Positions 1 to 12,000 of a stretch of 64,000 nucleotides of DNA are shown piece by piece; the stretch's first letter is position 1, and every line of letters begins with the position of its first letter. The position numbers and the translations under genes are program-made. Under the pieces are notes generated by a model. The model saw only the letters and a program-made list of their open reading frames with translations, was not told the DNA's origin and ran no database searches. Origin of the DNA: Mya arenaria (taxonomy: Eukaryota; Mollusca; Bivalvia; Myida; Myidae); NCBI RefSeq assembly GCF_026914265.1, contig NC_069135.1, positions 2,621,001-2,685,000 of the forward strand, given 5' to 3'.

Positions 1-1530
1 TCTGCTTAGAATTTTAGAAACATTCGTATGTGTTTAGACAAGATATATAATTGCTCCCATTGTCTGATAATGTACATATTTGCGTCATTTGCAAGCAGTG
101 TTCTTTGGTTCATTTCTTTGGCATTGGTATTAAGTCACTTGATATCAGAATTACGGTCAATAGTATTGGCAAGTTTTTATTCATAAAACAAAACAAAAAA
201 GAAGACAATGGGAAACCTTGATGTACTCCTCGTCGGATATTTTTGGCGAATCAAGGTGGCCATTGTTTTGTATTAAGCTTGATACCTCTCTTTGGAATGT
301 TGTTACCCATCGAATAATAGTTGGACCGAAATTCCGAAGTTTCAAGAACTGGATCATGCAAGTTCATGATTAACACTATCGAAGGCTTTTTGAAATTAGC
401 CAAATCTAGCAGACCATTTTGTTTAAGAAATAAATAACTTCCTCAATAAGTATGATAATTTCTCAAATATACCTCCTATTAAAAAATAAATAATTAGTCA
501 ATATGATTTTAGGGAGAACATTTTTAAGTCTGATTGCAATGTTTGTTTTCATTGGCCTCCGTGGCTATGTTGTATTAAATCGACATTTGATAACCTAGTA
601 GATCTCTAATTTGCTAGAGTTTCAACGTAATTTCGATGGTTTGGCAACAACGATATTACGCCTTGTCTGTTTACATCAGTGGGATTTCCTTTTTGAAATG
701 AAAAGTGCATGTCTTTACATCATCTTCTTTTAATATTGGCCAAAAGCGCTTGAAGAATTCTGCTGTAAATCCATCTGAACCAAGGCTTATTTATAATTCA
801 TACATTTAAAGCTTTCTCGCATTCAAATCCGTTTAAATTCCTTTACATGTGTGTTTTCCTTCATTCTTTAGACATTCTGTAATTGGAACGTTGAAAGTCA
901 ATATTCTGGTAGTCGTTTCGCAACAAGGAAAACTTAAATAGTGATGTTGTTATTTTAAAATATCACTTGTGTAAGTAAAAAATTTAGTACCGATTTTAGT
1001 ATCTTCCAATTTTTTATTTTCTCTCATGTATTCATTTGTTAAATGTTTAATACTATAGATATCGGTGTTACTTTAAAGCTCGTTTTGAAGATGATATAAT
1101 GATACGATTTTATTCAATTTCATCCATATCCATTTCTTTTTTCCTCTTCGTTGCATATTTAATTCTTGTTTTAATTGAGTTCTTCCCAGAACGTGCCATG
1201 CAGGGTTGCAAGCGTTATTATCTGTACCAGTGAATTAAATTGTAGATAGTTATGATTCAACAAAACTGTCTCCGTTAATAATCTATCATTAAATGTAAAA
1301 TAGCCTTTGTAGATGAATACCTCATAAACTGTGTTTTTGTTGGATTAAGTTCTTGTCACATATCGTGGATGTTGAAGGTCACTAATATAGTATTTATTTT
1401 ACCTGTAGCTTTTTATGTAAATTAATGTAATCGTTTACTTTATCTAACTGTTTGTCAATAATAGGTTTGATGTCACCATTAATGATAACATTTGTATTAA
1501 TACCAGCCCAAACGTTATATCATACATAAT
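1..1530 (-). mobile_element. Decayed non-LTR retrotransposon (endonuclease plus reverse transcriptase remnants)
   Basis: Read on the minus strand, this stretch resembles an ORF2 protein of an L1/Tx1-like LINE broken by many stops and frameshifts. From about 1500 down to 1150 there are endonuclease-like phrases (INGDIKPIID, then LNPTKTQF and IDYLL). From about 790 down to 720 comes the reverse-transcriptase signature GSDGFTAEFFKRFW. At 398-370 there is KAFDSVNHE, and at 272-218 NNGHLDSPKISDE, which sits where these elements have the block before RGVRQGCPLSP. The order endonuclease then RT is right for a LINE. The element probably continues left of the window. No intact frame remains, so it is a fossil. 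The clade call is from motif memory only. Confidence 0.72.
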
Positions 1531-2076
1531 CGTAACCTTAAAGATTCAGTAGTTTTTGTGTTATTGTTGTTGTTTTTCAGAAATACACTTGTCTAGTTTA
1601 GACATTACATACACGTTGCATTTTACAGCCTTACATAATGATACGATGGCACATAAAAAGCAATACAAAGGGGAAAAAAACAAGAAGAAAAAACATTCCA
1701 AAAACGTATTAGTGTATACAGCATTGACCGTTTATTTCATTAAGCATTTTGTTTAACGGTAAAATAAAAACAAGGGCAAATCATTATTCAATAAACAGTA
1801 AACAAAATGCCTTCTATACTATTGTAAATAATGTTAAATATACTGTCAATTGGTTTACATAGTCAACCTATATACTTCCATGATTTTAGACTTATGAAGA
1901 TAAACAGTGATCAGAAATCAGAAATTTGAAAAACAAACTATTTAAATAAAATTTGTTTTTATTTAAATAGCATTCTTATGTATAAGTATTTGTAATAATA
2001 TCCAGTGTACACATTTAATTATGTGCGTTCTATGGTTTCCTATAAAACAACTAAACCCGTAGTCTCTCTCGACAAG
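1531..2076. other. AT-rich sequence with no gene seen, probably intron of the cyclase paralogue
   Basis: Nothing with coding character is visible between the LINE remnant and the first cyclase exon. It ends in a pyrimidine-containing 3' splice region finishing in AAG, a less common acceptor than CAG or TAG. Confidence 0.5.
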
Positions 2077-3952
2077 GTTCCGTGGTAGCTGGTGTGGTGG
2101 GAACCAAGATGCCGCACTACTGTGTGTTCGGGGAGGCCGTCAACGTCGCCTCCAAAATGGAGGCACTCGGCAAACGTACGTACCTGGAATATTCATGTGA
2201 TACTGAATATACACCTGTATGTGTGCATAAAAATGAGCATTATTTATCAATTCATTTACCATTTGTTTTCTTTTTAACGAAACATAATGTTCGTCTGTTA
2301 GCCTTTTGGCTAGCCCTCGGACATCTTTCTATTCTTAGTAGTTATGCCAGAGCACTGCTGTTAAAAATTACAGTTTGACTTTTGTGTAATATCAAGTGTC
2401 AAAACAGGCAGCGCAATTTGGTTGCAAAGATTGCTATGTTGTAATCGGCATTTCTACAGTGTTTTGAGCCATACCATTCGCCATGTTATACCTAAATATA
2501 TCAGAAGCTTCTGTACATTTCTTGTCAAAATCAGTGTTACTCAATGGCTCAAGTGATGTTCTAACTAATCCACTGCATCATGCTGCACTAAAAATGACAT
2601 ATTCGAATAAAAACACACCATTTATATCAAAAGGCAGAGACAGTTTAAAATTTAAATGTATGACATTTTGTTAGGTTTAAAAGGATACTTTAATTGCGGT
2701 AGTCAGCTGAGAAATTCAAAATTAGTGAACAATCAAGTACAGGCATAGATTAGTTAAGTTTTCTACTGTCTTGTTTTAATCAACTTGAGAAGTGTTATTA
2801 GATTATAAAATCTTATGATATATGCTGTAAGGTCCGTGATGCAGTTTCTTATTTTAATCAAGCAACCAATTCACCATGAGTAACAACATATTGTTTATGA
2901 GAGTCGGTGACGCTGTAGTGTCCGTGCCGCTAAAGTGTCCGTGACTCAGCCTTCAATTTTTGCTATTATTTCTACCGATTTTCTTCGACTTGTACTTTAA
3001 CTACCATGGTATGAAACGTATAAGCCCCATTTATGTATTACACAGTAGGATTGAAAAGCCCGGTACATTTAACCAATTGTATGACTATAATCCTTGTGTA
3101 TTTATCTCTTATAAGTCTGATATGCTCCATGTATATATCCCATGGTATGATTTCAGCGAGTAAGATCCACCTGAGCGACACGACAGCCAACATCCTTTTA
3201 GAGCTAGGAGGGTTCGTCGTCCAGGAGCGGGGAAACTTTGCAGAAAATGTAAGTAAAGCAATGTTCCACTGTGAGGTCCGTCTGAAGTGCTATGCTGTGT
3301 GTATAGCTGTGAGGGCAGTTAAATCCGTATTTTTCACATTTTTCTGCTTTTGAACCCAGGCTTATCGGTGCTTCATTTCTTGAAAATAAGTTCTTACCAC
3401 CCACACAGGTTGACCACGACCTGATGATGGCGTTCAAGGGGAAAGTTCGCACGTACTGGCTGGTGAGCAAAGAGGGATTCGCTCCGCTTGACTTGGATTA
3501 CTCGACGCACGAGGCAGCGGAGACGGACGTTACCATCAGGCCAATGTATGTAGGCGTGGCTAGGGAAACATGTATACTGCCAAGTGTTTCATGCTAGTGT
3601 CTTTCGACACTACATTACCAACAAATGTTATTTTAATTGTTTATTGTTCAAAGATGAAAAATTGCAATGTTGAGTTGGTCAGGCCTAGATTTGTTTGTGT
3701 AACCACCTAATGAAGTCAAATATTCGCGATAATGTGTTATATAAAATACAAACAAATATTTATTGGGGACTCTCGTTGTTACTTTGCAATTATAATATAT
3801 CTTATCACCGATTAGAAAGTAGTTTTTGCATCATAAATCAACTATCAAATATTGATATATTTCTCTCACTTGTTCGCTTCTCCACTTTCAGCCCGGTCGA
3901 CACATCTCTCACGGACCTGAAGGAGGAGGTCGATACCCTGATAATAGCGTGA
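2077..3952 (+). CDS. Membrane guanylate cyclase paralogue, 3' part (last four exons)
   Basis: Four exons match the last four exons of the complete cyclase at 22203-31459 in length, phase and sequence: 2077-2175, 3157-3248, 3409-3545 and 3892-3952 (stop TGA 3950-3952). They encode the C-terminal half of the class III cyclase domain: [51 protein letters not shown] and the tail EEVDTLIIA. The Cys of HYCVFGE is the guanine-specifying residue in guanylate cyclases. The position normally filled by the transition-state Arg (SRME in the family) is Lys (SKME). No stop or frameshift lies in these exons. Upstream exons are not visible in the preceding 2 kb, which holds a LINE remnant, so they are either left of the window or lost. 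Exon 3 is 9 bases longer than in the other copy, an in-frame insertion near THEAAE. Confidence 0.85.
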
Positions 3953-5054
3953 CACGTGACTACATTCCACGCGTACAAAATGCTCTGTAGATCAGTTTTC
4001 AGTTGACTTAAAACTCTTTTTTTACTTTTTTTGAAATGCTTAGCGGAGTGTGTTTCTGCAATACCCGACATGTAAACACTAATTGGATGCTTAACTTAAA
4101 ATAATTACATGTATATCACCTTTTATGATACAGCCCCCACAATTGTTCTTTCCGGGCATAATTCCACGACAAAGGTGGTACTTATTTACGAACAAGATAA
4201 ATGATTGTAATGGAAAAACATTAACATCACTCATTAAATGTGTATAGAATTTATAGGAAATGTTTACCAATTTATAGTGTTATGTTACTCACAATATTGA
4301 GTACACACTGAATTTATTGAATATAAGGACACATCACCTGGAGCAGCATATAGTATTATTTTTCTATCACAGATCAAGAAAGATTTAATTAAGTGAGTTT
4401 ATGAATTTACGCCTAATACTGGTATTACAGATTGCTTATAGATTGTTCATGCAAATGTAAAAGCTGTTTACCAAAAGTTTACATTTTTAGGCGTCTGTGG
4501 GCTTCTTTTGTCGTTTGAATACAAATTATTTCAAATAAGTATTTATTTTATAACATGCTTATACATCTATGCATATAGTGTCTGTTATTGTGATATGCGC
4601 AGAGTGTGGTGTTCGCTATAAAAAGTTGTCGTCAAAATACTTGTTTGTTGTTCCATCCTATGAGGTTAGAGTTTTTGCTGCATTATGGCCTTATCCCGCC
4701 CAATCCCCACTGTAGTTTAAAGAAACCTTTAGATGCCCGGGGTTATTTACCCTCATTGTTGAGATAACAAATTGCTTGCCACCCAAAGCGAGACTTAACT
4801 TAGAGGCGATAGGAAAGAAGGGGAATTCCCGGAGAAATTTCTGTGCGCGTCACATTGGTCCGGCTGTAATCTTTCACCAACAAGGGAGGTTCCCTTATAT
4901 ACAAGACGACTTAAAAGCAAATATTTCTTAAATAAGTAGTAAGTCTGGCCCTTATTACTGTACCAACGGATGTTTCGCCATTGTAACACGTATGCTTACA
5001 AACACCAACCAATGTAGTGAATGTATGCTGTCATAGAATGAAACTGCTTCATAA
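3953..5054. other. 3' flank of cyclase paralogue, duplicated relative to 31460-32260
   Basis: Short matches occur in the same order in both downstream flanks: the stop followed by CACGTG and ATTCCACGCG, then GAATATAAGGACACATCAC (about 4318 here, about 31889 there), then a block near 4590-4615 like 32206-32230. The tandem duplication therefore extended well beyond the coding region. No separate gene is seen. Confidence 0.6.
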
Positions 5055-6592
5055 GCTGATAAGACCTTGTAATTAGGTTATGATCTTTACATATGCGTTA
5101 TAAGGTGTGACGCTGATAAGACATTGTAATTAGGTTATGATCTTTACAAATACGTTATAAGCTGTGTTACTGATAAGACCTTGTAATTAGGTCATGATCT
5201 TTACAAACACGTTATAAGGTGTTTCGCTCATAACACCATGTAATAAGGTCATGATTTACAAACACGTTATAAGGTGTGTCGCTGATAAGACCTTGTAATT
5301 AGGTCATGATCTTTACAAACACGTTATAAGGTGTTTCGCTCATAACACCATGCAATTAGGTCATGATTTACAAACACGTTATAAGGTGTGTCGCTGATAA
5401 GACCTTGTAATTAGGTCATGATCTTAACAAACACGTTATAAGGTGTTTCGCTCATAATACCATGTAATTAGGTCATGATTAACAAACACGTTATAAGGTG
5501 AGACAATGTTAAGACCTTGTAATTAGGTCATGATCTTTACAAAAACGTTAAAAGGTGTGTCGCTGATAAGAACTTGTAATTTGGTCATGATCTTTACAAA
5601 TACGTTATAAGGTGTGTCGCTTATAATACCTTGTAATTAGGTCATGATCTTTACAAAAACGTTATAAGGTGTGTCGCTGATAAGACCTTGTAATTAGGTC
5701 ATGATCTTAACAAACACGTTATAAGGTGTGTCGCTGATAAGACCTTGTAATTAGGTCATGATTTTTACAAAAACGTTATAAGGTGTGTCAATGATTAAAC
5801 ATTGTAATTAGGTCAAGATCTTTACAAATACGTTATAAGGTGTGTCGCTGATAAGACCTTGTAATTAGGTCATGGTCTTAAAAAACGTTATAAGGTGGGT
5901 CGCTGATATAACCTTGTAATTAGGTCATGCTCTTTACAAATACGTTAAAAGGTGTGTCGCTGATAAGACCTTGTAATTAGGTCATGATCTTTACAAATAC
6001 GTCATAAGGTGTGTCGCTTATAATACCTTGTAATTAGGTCATGATCTTTACAAATACGTTATGAGGTGTGTCGCTGATAAGACCTTGTAATTAGGTCATG
6101 ATCTTTCCAAATACGTTATAAAGTGTGTCGCTGATAAGACCTTGTAGTTAGGTCATGATCTTTACAAAAACTTGTAGTTAGGTCATGATCTTTACAAACA
6201 CGTTATAAGGTGTGTCAACGATTAGACATTGTTATTAGGTCAAGATCTTTACAAATACGTTATAAGGTGTGTCGCTGATAAGACCTTGTAATTAGGTCAT
6301 GGTCTTAAAAAACGTTATAAGGTGGGTCGCTGATATAACCTTGTAATTAGGTCATGCTCTTTACAAATACGTTAAAAGGTGTGTCGCTGATAAGACCTTG
6401 TAATTAGGTCATGATCTTTACAAGTACGTTATAAGGTGTGACGCTTATAATACCTTGTAATTAGGTCATGATCTTTACAAAAACGTTATAGGGTGTGTCG
6501 CTGATAAGACCTTGTAGTTAGGTCATGATCTTTCCAAATACGTTATAAGGTGTGTCGCTGATAAGACCTTGTAATTAGGTCATGCTCTTTAG
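5055..6592. repeat. 57-bp tandem satellite, about 27 copies
   Basis: The unit reads roughly GCTGATAAGACCTTGTAATT, then AGGTCATGATCTTTACAAA, then TACGTTATAAGGTGTGTC. Each unit contains the inverted pair GACCT-N7-AGGTC. A block of about 170 bp at about 5784-5952 recurs nearly unchanged at about 6211-6380, including a shortened unit with GGTCTTAAAAAACG, which shows a higher-order duplication. Confidence 0.92.
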
Positions 6593-8730
6593 TTAATAGG
6601 CAAAATGTGTGTCACAGTGTCATTATCTAAGACCGAAAATAAATTATTGAATATCTTTCCAGGATATGCTAGAAGAGCAAAATTGAGTGAAATAAGTATA
6701 TGTATCTCAGTGTTTGCTAGTGCAGGATTTCGTTATATGGGCAAATGCGACATAGTTCGCGGTGTGCTGTGTAAACTTCATGTCAAATTTTGGCAGAGGC
6801 ATGCCATTGCTCTCAGTGAGCATTTTCGTTTGGGCCTTGACAGCGCGAATTTTTTTATGATGACAGTGTATAAATCGGATGAAAGTCTCTTCGCAGTAAC
6901 TAGGACTAACTTGTTTATCAAAATAAGACATGTGTCAATGATAGTGTGTATTATTTAGTTTGCATGGAGATGAAATATTTGAAGTCAATTTGTTTTTTAT
7001 ACTAAACAAATATTTATGTTTATTTTCATGTGATGCCGTAAAGAAAATTGCCGATTGATGAGAGCATAAATTTAACCAAAATTTAAGAACATGCAGTAGC
7101 TAACCATCTTAATATTGCGAAGACGGAACAGACCTGTACAAATCAGATAGTATGCAAATATGCACATGCTGATGTGTGATACATATCAATATCACTTTAC
7201 ATAATTCACATTCGTCAACGGGATGACAACTCCTACCTTACGATAAATGGAAATTCCCGTGCAATCCGTTTGGAAATTTTAGCAATAATTGCAGTCCTAA
7301 AACCTTCCCAGATCATATTCTTCCCAACTGGAAAAAATAAGATCCTATTCTGCACAACTGGAAAAATAAGACCTCATTTGTCACACATTTCGAACATATA
7401 TGTCACAGCTCCTGAGAAATTTGTGATCGAAGCCGGTTTTTTATGTGCCATGAAATCACATTCGTCACTGGTCAGAAACTGCATGAATATTTAAACAAAA
7501 AAGTACTATTTATTTACATCTGAGTCTCATATACCGCACTTTGCTATTGTCAGTGTTGCAGATATAATTTGTTGATATACATGTATGAGTATATATTCTA
7601 GTTATAAAGAATCTTTGATTATGTTGGTGCTGTTTGCGTTTCTGTTAGTTCTAGGAGAGGACAACGTAGTTGTTTGCTTGTTCGATTGTTATTATATGCG
7701 TCGTTGTGTTAGGTTTATAGTCTATAAATATAGTGAATCCCGGACCTCTACCTCTGAGTTTGTTTTTGCTTAAAGTTAAGATGTGGAATGTAAGAATTAT
7801 TGTTATTGTTTTAGTTGGTGTTGGAGATATATGTGCTGTTGTAGGCTCAGTACTTCCGTATTGCATACATTTTGAAATATTAACTGTTACACAGTGACAA
7901 ATGATTGGTTACAAACGGCCTCCATACGGTACCGCCATTGCGGAAAGATACCAAAGCCTGTTGGTGAGGGCTATGAAGGAATCGTCTTGTCCCTTTCGTC
8001 TGTCCGTCCGTCCGTCCGTCCGTCCGTCCGTCCTGGAACATTGGGACTAGTCTACTGCTCCATGACTCCATATGTTTTTGAAGTATTGACTTCAAACTTC
8101 ATACACATATTGGCTGTGTTGAGGAGAAGTGCTATGCATAAGAAACATTGTTTTGTGTATATTATTTTGAGAGTGATTGCCCTTTGATTGTTATAGACTG
8201 ATTTGTTTTACTTCTCGCCATAACTCCGTAAGTTTTTGAGGTATCGTATGGTATTTTCAGAGCTTTTGCCCTTTGACTATTTTTATACATTTGTGCTTAT
8301 TGTCTTTCTGTTACCATCCCTCTCCTAGCGTTGATTGAACAGCAACAATTGAAGATTATGTTAAATATTAAGTAGGCAAAACATGAACAATAATTTTCCT
8401 GCTTTTAATAAAGCAATGGTCAACGGAACAATCACTGCACTTAAAAAATGTACTATAATATATTCCATGTGTTGTGTTACCTATACATTCACCATGTTTG
8501 TGTTTACATATGTGGTGACGAATACAATTTTCCATGTACAAGTCATAATAAACTATCTGTTCTGTTGTATCATGTTGTGTTGTGTTGTGTTCTATACATG
8601 TCCGTTTACAGATACTTAAACCGTATATACCTTAATACTGTAACGCGTAAATAGCTAACTTATAGCATACTATTTACACTGCAATATTATAGGTATAACA
8701 TTAAAACACTAGTCTATCCGCATTTATAGT
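6593..8730. other. Intergenic region, no convincing gene
   Basis: Open frames here, such as 6605-6958 (plus), lack recognisable domains and have no supporting splice structure. The only structured stretch is the CCGT-type microsatellite and its flanks listed separately. Confidence 0.5.
7900..8300. repeat. Probable interspersed repeat with a GTCC microsatellite
   Basis: A run of GTCC units at about 8002-8033 is followed by two related phrases, CTCCATATGTTTTTGAAGTA (about 8065) and CTCCGTAAGTTTTTGAGGTA (about 8226). This layout suggests a dispersed repeat rather than unique sequence. The family is not identified. Confidence 0.4.
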
Positions 8731-8736
8731 TTTATT
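8731..8736 (-). terminator. Poly(A) signal AATAAA for the SLC26 gene
   Basis: TTTATT on the plus strand reads AATAAA on the minus strand, about 320 bases past the SLC26 stop. It is a plausible polyadenylation signal and would give a short 3' UTR. Not verified by transcript data. Confidence 0.4.
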
Positions 8737-9056
8737 ACAATTCGGGAAATAGTTTTAATATAAATCGGAAATATTTCAAACACATCGGATATGTACAGTA
8801 ATGTTTCACATAGACAAAACAGCGATATCATTACACACACACATACATACACACAATGGTCTGTGTAAGCATAATTTAAATCATGAAATATCATACATCC
8901 ATGTTGATGGAATCGGGACACACAGGCTTTTGTACAAAACCGCTCCACATTTACCACCATTACCGGCTATTGTACCGTTAATCATTGAGGGTTATCAGAA
9001 ACATGAACACCGCACTGCCATTACAGATTAAGTAATTTGCACTCTCTGTTATTTAT

Positions 9057-12000
9057 CTAATACATACTACGAGCACTTTTATTTGGTTTTTCGTTGTCTT
9101 TAAGATTCACCATATCGAAGTCATCGTCATTAATTAGCGATCCCTCTCTCTTAAAAGTAACCACTTTCTTCACATCAGAGGAGGACCCTGCTGCTCCGGC
9201 GTTGCTTAGCAACCCAACTGTCTCGTGGCGAACTTCTTTGAGCTCATAATCAAAATCACTTGTATCAAACCACAACTCTTCGTCGTCAGATTTAACGTCA
9301 TTTAACTCAGATTGATCTTTATTCTTCGCCTGTTCTGCCTCTTCGTCATCCTCGTCATCGTCGTTGAAGTTATCTTCATCGTCATCCAATGGTTTGTCAG
9401 GATTACTGTTGTTGAGTTCAACCATAAGTCTGACGTGGTCCTTTGGTGGAAACTGTCTCTGTGTAAGGAAATATATGGTCCAATTAAATGTGTGGCTAAG
9501 TGAAGAAAATTTGCATATCCACATACGCAACGTTCGCCGTTACTCGGTTACAATAAAATAGGGGTGAAAACATTATTATTCAAAATATCTCGACGTAGAT
9601 GCTAAACTCATTATAATACGTTGTTGCTGTTTTTGTTGTTGTTGTTGTTATAATTATTATTGTTGTTGTGTTTCTTGTTGTTGTCTATGCCATTTATTCA
9701 CTAAAAAGTTAACAGTACCTTGAATTCCTCATCGACGATTTCCTGGCCAATAATCACCGCCTCGTGCACGGTAAAAAACAGGCACGTGTAATCTACGGAC
9801 TTGTAGAACTCAGCGTTCCTCAGCATCATCCGTACGTCCGCTAGAAGTATACAAACAGACATATATAAATCATGTTTATCGTAATTTTTATATATCATAT
9901 TGTATGTATCTTATTTCAATTGTTTTCAACCCCTGTAAGAACATAAGGGTGTGTGCGTGGTTGTTGCTGGTTGAAAACTGTACCGCGACGCGCTATCACA
10001 CACGGATACAGTAGTACTTCAACTGACAAGTTGGTATAGTTTCCAATTTGTATGTGCAGAACTATTTTAAGATACAAGGGTTGCACACAATCACAAAACT
10101 ATGGATGAAAAAACATTTTCTCTTTACCTTTAATGTAAACGTTTTACATAATAATATCATTCGATTTCTCATAAAATATTTACATTCCCTGAAAGGTTTT
10201 GCTCATTTAGTAAAAAAGTTGTTTCGAACATTGCTTTTGTTTATAAATTGTAGCACAAATAAAAGTTAAACTTACGTTTACATCCTGCTAAAAATACTTT
10301 GATGCCAACGTTTTTGTAGTCTTTTACAACCTGAAAAAGATGTCACATTAGTAATTTCAGGCATACACGCGCATATAAAAACAAACGTCCGAACCGGATA
10401 AAAACTAAAGAAAAGGTAAAAAAAGGCGCCAAATAAAAAATGGCGGACAACTGAACCCACGATTATGAGAAAGAGTTACCTCACTTAATAATTATAACAT
10501 TTCCTCAAAAGGGTTTGTTTAATTGTAAGTGATCTCTGTATGCGAGGTGACTCACATCAGACATCATCCGAACGGCGACGGTGTCAACATAGTTGACGAC
10601 GGAGAGGTCGATAATAAGGATATTGATGGGGGGCTGCCACGCCTTGGCGAATCTGTTCAGCACGAGCCGGTGTTCCGCCGCCTCCTTCAACTGCTCCTCG
10701 TATGTGTCAACCGGCCGCGGTGTCACCGCCCCCAAGCTGTACTGCCGCCCCAGGGCACGTGCCTGGAAGGTTAATCGTCATATTAGATAAAGACTTACAT
10801 AATTCTACGATACTGACCCTGTAAAATAATTAGTTTTATGTTGTGACATTGGTTAAGTCGCGTATATGTAGAAGAGAGGTTGTATCCTGTATAATGTGAA
10901 TGAATTTATAATGGTCAATATCATACCGTGTGCTGTAAGGCCAAATCGTTTGAACTGAACGTGTTTGTAGAACAATGACACCAGTATGTGGTGTAACCGC
11001 TTATTTCCAAATGTTTAATTTAAAGTTTAAAACATACCGCTTTGCTTTTTCTCTCCAACTCAACCTGCTCGAGTTCCTGCCTCCTCCGCACGAGTGTCTC
11101 GTGCATGGCCCGGCGTTTCCGCTTGAGCAACTTTCGGGGGATGAGACCGGTCTTCTCGTACAGGCGATCACGGAAATGCTCGGCGTTGGCGAAGTAGATT
11201 GACGTCTCGAACCGGAAGATCTTCATTCCGGGAACTTCAACTACCTATACAAATGGGTCATTGCCATCAGAAACAACTTATTGAATCAGGGTATCTCTTT
11301 ATACAAACAGTTAACTGTGTGAACGTAACCAAAGTTAACGACTTGGGATACATCATTAGAGTGTTTCTGTATGCTCAAACAAAGGAGAATGTGTGGGCTT
11401 CTTATCAACGAACGTGTCGTAGGATTTAATGAGATTTTTAACAATTGCTGAAAAGTTTACACTATGCTAATGTAAAGTTAAAGTTTTAGTTCGATTTCTG
11501 TAGGTAGCAAAGAATTCAACTGAATTTGCGATATGTTGTCGTAACATTTTTTTTTTATTTGCATGTATTGACGCTCATGACATAACAGCATGACATTGAT
11601 AATGACCTGTTTATTGGTTGTCTTGTCCTTGTATGCGCCGGTCCCCGGGAACTGCCCCAACTGGCTCATCTGGGGTCTGTCAAGACGGAAGAAATACATA
11701 CATTTATTCTATTGAACAGAAATCTTCCTAGGGCAATAATCAATCGGGAGACTGCTGTTTCTAAAGGTGTTACTACCAACGCAAATACAGATCCGGTTCA
11801 TGCTTACTTCTGCGAGTGTCTGAGAACAAAGTAGAGAGAGAAGACGATGCCTATGAGAAGTCCCAGGGCCACGTCCAGCACGACCACTGCCGTAAACGTC
11901 ACCAACCACACAGCCTGCAAACAAGGGTGTGGTATACATAATTATTAACGTCGTCTTTTTGTAGCATACTGGCATATATAACTAGATCATGTCGGTCACT

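Noticed and set aside
6605-6958. 117-residue plus-strand open frame after the satellite
   Set aside because: No recognisable domain, AT-rich codons like the surrounding non-coding DNA, and no splice partners.
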